A stretch of 64,000 nt of DNA, taken from Abyssibius alkaniclasticus. Lineage in GTDB: Bacteria; Pseudomonadota; Alphaproteobacteria; Rhodobacterales; Rhodobacteraceae. Below the pieces are notes generated by a model. It was not told the origin of the DNA, did not search any database, and was given only the letters and a program-made list of their open reading frames with translations. The first letter of the stretch is position 1, and every line of letters starts with the position of its first letter. The position numbers and the translations under genes are program-made. Below, piece after piece: positions 43,134-50,700 of the stretch. Where the stretch lies: contig NZ_CP095732.1 in NCBI RefSeq assembly GCF_020447305.1, positions 1,148,501 to 1,212,500 of the forward strand. The letters are read 5' to 3'.

Positions 43134-45827
43134 ATGGCACATATTGACCAATCCAAACTGTTCGGCAAGCTGAACGCGCCTTGTTTCAAGGCTTTCGAAA
43201 GCGCGATGGTGTTTTGCAAGTTAAGGCAGAATCCAAGTATCGAGCTTATCCACTGGGTGCATCAGGTGTTGCAGCTGCAAGACAGCGACCTGCACCATAT
43301 CCTGAACCATTTCGAGGTGAACCACGCCGCCCTGGCCCGCGAAATGACCGAGGCGCTGGACAGGTTGCCGCGCGGGGCCAATTCCATTTCCGGCATTTCC
43401 GACCATGTGCATAATTCGGTCGAGGAAGCCTGGCTTTATGCCAGCCTGCGCTACGGGTCGGGCAATATCCGCTCGGGCCATATGATTCTGGCGATGGTGT
43501 CGCGGCGTGATCTGCGTGAGATTCTCATCCAGATGTCTGGCGAGTTCCGCAAGATCAAGGCTGAAGAGCTGAAGGATGATTTTGCCGATATCGTTGACGG
43601 CTCGCCCGAAGACCGCCATGTGACCACCGCCGGTGGCGGGGCCGTGCCGGGCGAGGCATCGGGGGCCATGTCGCCCGCCGAAATGGGGCAGGGCGAGGCG
43701 CTGGCCGCCTATTGCGTGGATATGACCGAGCAGGCCCGCAATGGCGAGATTGACGCGATTGTCGGCCGCGATGAGGAAATCCGCCAACTGGTCGATGTGC
43801 TGATGCGCCGCCGCCAGAACAACCCGATTCTGACAGGCGAAGCCGGCGTGGGTAAAACCGCCGTTGTCGAAGGTTTTGCGCTGCGCATTGCGCGTGGCGA
43901 TGTGCCGCCTGCCCTGCATGATGCGCGGCTTCTGGCGCTGGATGTTGGCCTTCTGCAAGCCGGTGCCAGCATGAAGGGCGAGTTTGAGAACCGCCTGAAA
44001 CAGGTGATCGAGGAAGTCCAGGCCTCGCCCACGCCGATTGTCATGTTCATTGACGAAACCCACACGCTGGTGGGCGCTGGCGGTGCGGCGGGCACGGGCG
44101 ATGCGGCCAACCTGCTGAAACCGGCTTTGGCACGCGGCACGTTGCGCACGATCGGGGCCACAACCTGGGCCGAATACAAGAAGCATATCGAAAAAGACCC
44201 CGCCCTGACCCGACGCTTTCAGGTGGTGAAGGTGGATGAGCCGGGCGAGGAAAAGGCGATTCTGATGATGCGCGGCATCGCCGGAATGCTGGAAAAACAC
44301 CACAAGGTGCAGGTGCTGGACGAGGCGATCGAGGCGGCGGTGAAGCTGTCGGCCCGCTATATTCCGGCACGGCAATTGCCCGATAAATCGGTCAGCCTGA
44401 TCGATACCGCCTGTGCGCGCGTCGCCATTTCGCAACACGCCGTGCCAGCGGAAGTGGATGACAGCCAGCGCCGTATCGCATCGCTTGAAACCGAATTGGG
44501 GATTATCGGGCGCGATGAAACTGCCGGGTATAATGTTGCCGAACGGCGCACACGGGTTGATGGGCTGATGGCCGAGGAAAAAGCCCGGCTAGAAGTGCTG
44601 ACCGAGCGTTGGAATGGCGAAAAAGCCATTGTCGATGAAATTCTGGACCTGCGCGCCAAGCTGCGCCAGGATGGCGGCACGGTTGACGAGCCCGATGCCG
44701 AGGAAGCCCCGCCCGCCAGCCCGCTGAGCGATGAAGACCGCGCGGCGCTCTTGGCCCAGCTTGGCGAGAAACAGGCGGCATTGCTCGCGCTTCAGGGCGA
44801 AAGCCCGCTGATTTTGCCAATTGTCGATGCGCAAGCCATTGCTTCCGTGGTGGGCGATTGGACGGGCGTGCCGGTGGGCCGGATGCTGAAAGATGAAATC
44901 GCAACGGTGCTGAGCCTTGATGAACATCTGAACAAGCGCGTCATTGGCCAGGATCATGCGATGGCGATGATCGCCAAGCGCATCCAGACCAGCCGCGCGG
45001 GGCTGGACAACCCCTCCAAACCCATTGGCGTGTTCATGCTGGCCGGGCCTTCGGGCGTTGGTAAAACCGAAACCGCGCTGGCACTGGCCGAGGCGCTTTA
45101 TGGTGGCGAGCAGAATGTCATCACCATCAACATGTCGGAATTTCAGGAAGCCCATACCGTTTCTACCCTGAAAGGCGCGCCGCCGGGCTATATCGGTTAT
45201 GGCGAGGGTGGGATTCTGACCGAGGCTGTGCGCCGCAAACCCTATTCGGTTGTGCTGCTTGACGAGGTGGAAAAGGCCCATAGCGATGTGCATGAGATCT
45301 TCTTTCAGGTGTTCGACAAGGGCATCATGGAAGATGGCGAGGGCCGGCTGATCGACTTCAAGAACACGCTGATCCTGCTGACATCGAATGTCGGCTCTGA
45401 CCTGATCATGGATATGTGCAAAGACCCCGACCTGATGCCGGAACCCGACGGCATTGCCAAAGCCCTGCGCGAACCGCTGCTGAAAGTCTTCCCGGCGGCG
45501 CTGCTGGGGCGTATCGTGGCCATTCCCTACTATCCGCTTTCACCCGATATGATTGCGAAAATCAGTGCGCTTCAGCTCAACCGTATCGTCAAACGCGTGC
45601 GCGCCAGCCACGGCGTGCCGTTTGAATATTCCGATGCCGTTGTGCAGCTGATTGTCGACCGTTGCCAAGAGCTTGAAAGCGGCGGGCGCATGATTGACGC
45701 GATCCTGACCAATACGATGCTGCCAGAGGTTTCGGGCGAATTTTTACGCCGGATGATGAATGGCGAGCCGGTCAACGGTGTCAAAGTTGATGTGGCAGAC
45801 AACGAATTCACGTATAGTTTTTCGTGA
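43134..45827 (+). CDS. clpV: T6SS sheath-recycling AAA+ ATPase ClpV (TssH)
   Basis: The 897-residue ClpB-like ATPase disassembles contracted sheath. The N-domain (residues about 1-160) is followed by AAA1 with Walker A GEAGVGKTAVVEG and Walker B VMFIDETHTLVG, a middle coiled-coil region (about 420-530), and AAA2 with Walker A GPSGVGKTETAL and Walker B VLLDEVEKAH. The length matches ClpV. Known ClpV binds an N-terminal helix of TssC; TssC-like substrates here include both tssC and the fusion at 47.7 kb. A GC hairpin follows at 45835-45858. Confidence 0.96.
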   Translation: MAHIDQSKLFGKLNAPCFKAFESAMVFCKLRQNPSIELIHWVHQVLQLQDSDLHHILNHFEVNHAALAREMTEALDRLPRGANSISGISDHVHNSVEEAWLYASLRYGSGNIRSGHMILAMVSRRDLREILIQMSGEFRKIKAEELKDDFADIVDGSPEDRHVTTAGGGAVPGEASGAMSPAEMGQGEALAAYCVDMTEQARNGEIDAIVGRDEEIRQLVDVLMRRRQNNPILTGEAGVGKTAVVEGFALRIARGDVPPALHDARLLALDVGLLQAGASMKGEFENRLKQVIEEVQASPTPIVMFIDETHTLVGAGGAAGTGDAANLLKPALARGTLRTIGATTWAEYKKHIEKDPALTRRFQVVKVDEPGEEKAILMMRGIAGMLEKHHKVQVLDEAIEAAVKLSARYIPARQLPDKSVSLIDTACARVAISQHAVPAEVDDSQRRIASLETELGIIGRDETAGYNVAERRTRVDGLMAEEKARLEVLTERWNGEKAIVDEILDLRAKLRQDGGTVDEPDAEEAPPASPLSDEDRAALLAQLGEKQAALLALQGESPLILPIVDAQAIASVVGDWTGVPVGRMLKDEIATVLSLDEHLNKRVIGQDHAMAMIAKRIQTSRAGLDNPSKPIGVFMLAGPSGVGKTETALALAEALYGGEQNVITINMSEFQEAHTVSTLKGAPPGYIGYGEGGILTEAVRRKPYSVVLLDEVEKAHSDVHEIFFQVFDKGIMEDGEGRLIDFKNTLILLTSNVGSDLIMDMCKDPDLMPEPDGIAKALREPLLKVFPAALLGRIVAIPYYPLSPDMIAKISALQLNRIVKRVRASHGVPFEYSDAVVQLIVDRCQELESGGRMIDAILTNTMLPEVSGEFLRRMMNGEPVNGVKVDVADNEFTYSFS

Positions 45828-45834
45828 AACCCAA

Positions 45835-45858
45835 CCCCGGCGGGGCAACCTGCCGGGG
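45835..45858 (+). other. Intercistronic hairpin after clpV
   Basis: CCCCGGC (45835-45841) pairs with GCCGGGG (45852-45858) around a 10-base loop, 8 bases after the clpV stop. No T-tract follows. It separates the standard tss genes from the unusual block beginning at 45918. Confidence 0.5.
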
Positions 45859-45917
45859 CACGACCCGGACGAATTTGAGGCACTGACGACTAATTTTAGC
45901 AAGGATTGGAAAATATT

Positions 45918-46874
45918 ATGGCCAATGACAATGTGATCCCCGTCAAGATCTCCATCGACCCGCTCACCGAGATGGACAAGAAGAAACTCGCGCTGCTGAT
46001 GGCCAAGGAAATTGGCTATAAAAAGCCGAAACCGATGAGTTTTTCACAAGATTTCAAGCCGACTTCGGCCAAGTGGAACAAGAAAACCATCGAGGCGCAG
46101 ATGCGTGCCATCGCGCGCTATGACCTTTCGCTTTTTGCCACGCAGTTGATGGAGGTTTACGGCCATATCGAAAAGGCCAAGAACGGCCAGGACAAGATGA
46201 AGCTGACAAAGGCGTTTCACAAGAAGGCCGGCACATTGCTGAAATCGCTGGAAGACAAGATCGGCGAGAAGATCGGTGATCTGGGCGAAGAAATTTCCTC
46301 GGAAGCCAAGTTCAACGAAAAGGCGCTGAACGAGGCCGCCAAGGCGCTGGACCCGAAAGCCGCCGAAAGCTTTCTGACGCTGATCGAGGATGCGGGCGAG
46401 GAAATGCGCAACTTCCTGCTGACAATGGAGGATGAGCGCGACGATATGAAGGAAAAAGGCGAGCCCGATGACAAGCTCGCCAAGGCGCTGAAACTGTCGG
46501 CGGCCAGCTTCAAGACCCTTACGCGCGATTTTGCCAGCAATGCGCTTGGCAAGGTGAAAGAGGTGCAGGACATGCAGAAAACTTTTGCCGGCGCGTTGAA
46601 GGCGGGCGTGGCCGATAACGAGGCCAAGGACGCCAAAACCTCGATCACTGCGATCAAGAACGAAGTTCTGCGCCTGGGCAATGCCGCCAAAACGGTCATT
46701 GCCAACCATACCGCAGCACTTGCGCTGGTCACGCGCGGCGAGACGGGTGCGAAAACCGCCAAGCTGATCGTCGATAGAAATACGCCCTTGTATAAATCGG
46801 CCACGGCAATCATCGACCTGGCCTCGAAACTGGAAGCAACCTACAAGAAAAAGGCGAAAGCCGCCAAAGCCTGA
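45918..46874 (+). CDS. Unknown 318-residue helical, Lys-rich cytosolic protein in the T6SS operon
   Basis: ATG 45918 is used (AAGGATT upstream); a TTG at 45906 is in frame but has no ribosome site. The protein is charged and almost wholly helical, with repeated Lys/Glu-rich amphipathic segments (LLKSLEDKIGEKIGDLGEEI, LAKALKLSAASFKTLTRDFA) and an Ala/Lys-rich C-terminus (KLEATYKKKAKAAKA). It has no signal peptide, membrane helix or known domain. Its basic tail contrasts with the very acidic fusion protein two genes downstream. It ends 11 bases before the ion-channel gene, so it belongs to the same unit. Confidence 0.75.
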   Translation: MANDNVIPVKISIDPLTEMDKKKLALLMAKEIGYKKPKPMSFSQDFKPTSAKWNKKTIEAQMRAIARYDLSLFATQLMEVYGHIEKAKNGQDKMKLTKAFHKKAGTLLKSLEDKIGEKIGDLGEEISSEAKFNEKALNEAAKALDPKAAESFLTLIEDAGEEMRNFLLTMEDERDDMKEKGEPDDKLAKALKLSAASFKTLTRDFASNALGKVKEVQDMQKTFAGALKAGVADNEAKDAKTSITAIKNEVLRLGNAAKTVIANHTAALALVTRGETGAKTAKLIVDRNTPLYKSATAIIDLASKLEATYKKKAKAAKA

Positions 46875-46885
46875 ACAGGAACACC

Positions 46886-47713
46886 ATGCCGTTTATCAGC
46901 GATGCACCCAAAGGTAGCCTGCGCGAACGCGCCGCACTATTTGTTGACAGCCCGGCCATCCGTTACGGGATTCTGGCGCTGATCGTGTTCAACGCGATCA
47001 CGCTGGGCCTGTCGACCTCGGATGTTGTGCGCGACAATCTTGGCGGCGCGCTTCGGTTTATCGACAGCGCCGTGATCGTTGTCTTTGTGCTTGAAATGGT
47101 GCTGAAGCTCTATGCCTATGGCTGGCGTTTTTTCCGCAATGCCTGGAATATTTTCGACCTCAGCATTGTGGTGATCGCGGTTTTGCCCAGCACGGCGGGC
47201 CTGTCGGTGCTGCGCGCCTTGCGGGTTATCCGCGCCATGCGCATCCTGTCGGTGGTGCCGCAGTTGCGCTCGGTCATCCGTGCTTTGCTCGAAGCCCTGC
47301 CCGGCATGGGCGCGGTGATCATCCTGCTCGGCATCGTCTATTACGTCTTCGCCGTAATGACGACCATGCTTTACGGCGATGCCTATCCGCAATGGTTCGG
47401 CACGATCGGTGAATCGCTTTACTCGCTGTTCCAGATCATGACATTGGAAAGCTGGTCGATGGGGATTGTGCGGGTGGTGATGGAGCAATACCCGCAGGCC
47501 TGGCTGCTGTTTGTGCCCTTCATCGTGATGACGGCATTCGCCGTGTTGAACCTGTTCATCGGTATTCTGGTCAACACCATGCAATCGGCCGTGGAAGAAG
47601 CGCAAGACCAGGAGCTGGAGCGTATCTTGAAAATCGTGACCGATGGCAACGAGGCCACGCAAGCCGCGCTTGCCGATATTCGCAAACAGCTCGAGGCCCG
47701 CGATGGCCGGTAG
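46886..47713 (+). CDS. Voltage-gated sodium-type ion channel (NachBac/NavAb family)
   Basis: The 275-residue protein has the full six-helix plan. S1 starts near residue 28 (YGILALIVFNAITLGL). S4 carries arginines every third residue (LRALRVIRAMRIL). The pore loop has the filter TLESWSM at residues 186-192, the same as NavAb-type sodium channels. S6 is FIVMTAFAVLNLFIGILVN, followed by a C-terminal coiled coil (ELERILKIVTD, ALADIRKQLEA). Four subunits form a channel in known members. The gene sits between T6SS genes, starts 11 bases after the helical protein gene, and overlaps the fusion gene by 11 bases. Confidence 0.93.
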   Translation: MPFISDAPKGSLRERAALFVDSPAIRYGILALIVFNAITLGLSTSDVVRDNLGGALRFIDSAVIVVFVLEMVLKLYAYGWRFFRNAWNIFDLSIVVIAVLPSTAGLSVLRALRVIRAMRILSVVPQLRSVIRALLEALPGMGAVIILLGIVYYVFAVMTTMLYGDAYPQWFGTIGESLYSLFQIMTLESWSMGIVRVVMEQYPQAWLLFVPFIVMTAFAVLNLFIGILVNTMQSAVEEAQDQELERILKIVTDGNEATQAALADIRKQLEARDGR

Positions 47714-50700
47714 TCAGAAGTTCATCGCGCGCAACCGCGCGCCGCGTGTGCAGATCGAGTATGATGTCGAGGTTTACGGCGCCGAAAAGAAAATGCAATT
47801 GCCCTTTGTCATGGGGGTGATGAGCGATTTGTCCGGCAAGTCTGAGGTGGCGCAACCCAGCGTGGCCGACCGGAAATTCCTTGAAATTGATATTGATAAC
47901 TTTGATGAGCGGATGCGCGCCATCAAGCCGCGCGTGCAGTTTGCGGTGCCCAATACGATGACGGGCGAAGGCAATCTTTCGGTTGATATCGCCTTTGAAC
48001 GGATGGACGATTTTTCGCCCGCCGCGATTGCCCGCAAGGTGGAGCCCTTGCGCAAACTGCTGGAAGCGCGCGAGCAGCTCAATAATCTGATGACTTATAT
48101 GGATGGCAAGGTCGGCGCAGAGGAATTGCTCGACAGGCTTGTCGGCAATCCCGAGCAGTTGCGCGCCTTGCTGGCGGGCGGGGCCGCTGATGCCGCCACC
48201 AAATCCGATGTGGGGGCCGAAGTGCAGGCCGATGTGCTGAACGCGGTTGCGGCCAGCGCGCCCGAGGATGCGCCGCAAGCAGATTCGGCAGGCGGAATTC
48301 TGGCCGATATCGCCGCCAATGCCCCCGATGACGCGCCCGTGAAAGATGAAAGTGCAGCGGTTCTGGCCGGCCTGGCCTCAGACGCGCCCGAAGATGAAGC
48401 CGAAGATGATGGCGCAGCCCACGTGCTGGCCGGAATGGCGGCAGACGCACCAGAGGATGAGGTTGAGGAAGACGGTTCGGCCGCGCTGTTAGCGGGCATG
48501 GCGGCAGGCGCGCCGGAAGATGAGGATGAGACCGACGATTCCGCTGAACTGCTGGCCGGAATGGCTGCCGATGCGCCAGAAGATGAGGATGAGGAAGACC
48601 TGTCGGCTGATGTGCTGGCAGGTGTTGCCGCCGATGCGCCGGAAGACGCAGCGGAGGAGGATGACTCCGCTGAACTGTTAGCGGGCATGGCGGCAGGCGC
48701 GCCGGAAGATGAGGATGAGACCGACGATTCCACTGAACTGCTGGCCGGAATGGCCGCCGATGCGCCAGAGGATGAGGTTGAGGAAGACGATTCCGCTGAA
48801 CTGCTGGCCGGAATGGCTGCCGATGCACCAGAGGGTGAATTTGAGGAAGACCTGTCGGCTGATGTGCTGGCAGGTGTTGCCGCCGATGCGCCGGAAGATG
48901 CTGCGGAGGAGGATGACTCCGCTGAACTGTTAGCGGGCATGGCGGCAGACGCGCCGGAAGATGAGGATGATACCGACGATTCCACTGAACTGCTGGCCGG
49001 AATGGCCGCCGATGCGCCAGAGGATGAGGTTGAGGAAGACGGTTCGGCCGCATTGCTGGCCGATATGGCGGCAGATGCGCCCGAGGATGTGCCTGAAGAT
49101 GACGGCACGGATGCCTTGCTAACAGATATGGCAAACGATGCACCGGTAGATGAAGCCGAGGAGGATGGATCGGCAGAATTGCTTGCGGGCATGGCGGCAG
49201 ACGCGCCAGAGGACGTGTTTGAAGACGATCTGGCCGATGAATTGCTGGCAGGCATGGCGGCTGATAGCCCTCAGGACGACGATGTCGAAGACGATAGCGC
49301 GGCAGACCTGCTTGCCGGCATGGCAGCGGATGCGCCTGAGGACGCGCAAGAGGATAGCCCTGACGCGCTGCTTGCCGATATGGCGGCAGATGCGCCCGAG
49401 GAAGCCGACGAGGATGATGACAGCGCCGGAGTGCTGGACAGCATGGCCGCGGCGGTTGAGGATGAGGCGCCGGAAGATGACGGTTCGGCGGCGCTGCTTG
49501 CCGAGATGGCGACCGGCCTGCCCGAAGGTGAGGCCGAGGATGATGACACATCGGCACTGCTGGCCGATATGGCCGCAGCACCTGATGAAGCCGACGAGGA
49601 TGATGACAGCACCGACACGCTCCTGGCCGACCTGGCCGCCGATATTCCGGAGGATGACGAGGAGGTAGACGGTGCCGATGATCTGCTGGCGGGCATGGCG
49701 GCCGATGTGCCGGAAGATGAGGCGGATGATGACAACGCAGACCTGCTGGCCGGTATGGCAGCGCAGGCTCCGGAGGATGAGGCGGAGGAGGGCAATGACA
49801 GCCTGCTCGCCGATATGGCCGCTGCGGGCGATGATGAGCCGCCCGAGGAGGATGGCACCGATGGGCTTTTGGCGGATATGTCGGTTGAACTGCCCGAGGA
49901 TGAGGCCGAGGACGATACCGATGATCTGCTCGCCGACATGGCGCTTGATATCGCGGATCTGCCCGAAGAGGATGATACCGATGATCTGCTTGCCGACATG
50001 GCCGCAGATCTTCCCGATGACGACCCTGATGACGGCCCTGATGACAGCAACACCGACGCGCTTTTGGCCGAGATGGCCGATGTCGATGAGGATGAAGATG
50101 CGGATGGCGGGGCGCTTGATGATATTTTGGGCGCATTGTCGGACGACGCAGCCGATGACGACGTAACCCGGCAAGATGCCTTGCGCGATGACAGCGCAGA
50201 TGCGAATGCCGGTGATGACCCGCTCGCCGCGCTTATGGCCTTTGCGGCAAGCGATGATCCGGTCGATGACGGTGATACCGCGCTTGACGATCTGCTGGGC
50301 GATGATGATGGCGGGCTGGATGCACTCTTGGCCGAGGACGCGCCCGACGAAACCATCCCCTTTGACGCGGATGACGAAATTGCTGACAACCTGCCCGATC
50401 TTGACGATTTGCTCGCCGATGGCGATGAGGCCGGGCTTGATGCGCTGTTGGGCGATGCTGCGGACGACAGCGACCTTGACGCCATGCTCGGCGAAGATGG
50501 CGATGATGCGCTGAATGACCTGCTGGGCGATGATGGCGACACCGATCTGGATGCGTTGCTGGCCGATGACGATGACAACAGCCTCGATGATCTGCTGAGC
50601 GATGCAGGCGATGCCGACGATGATCTGGCCGATCTGTTGGGCGACGATACCGATACCGATGACGACCTTGACGCCCTTCTGGCCGATGATGACAGCGACG

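Noticed and set aside
48234-50123. CRISPR array suggested by regular 63-bp repeats
   Set aside because: There are no unique spacers between short identical repeats, no cas genes, and the repeat stays in one coding frame with synonymous drift.
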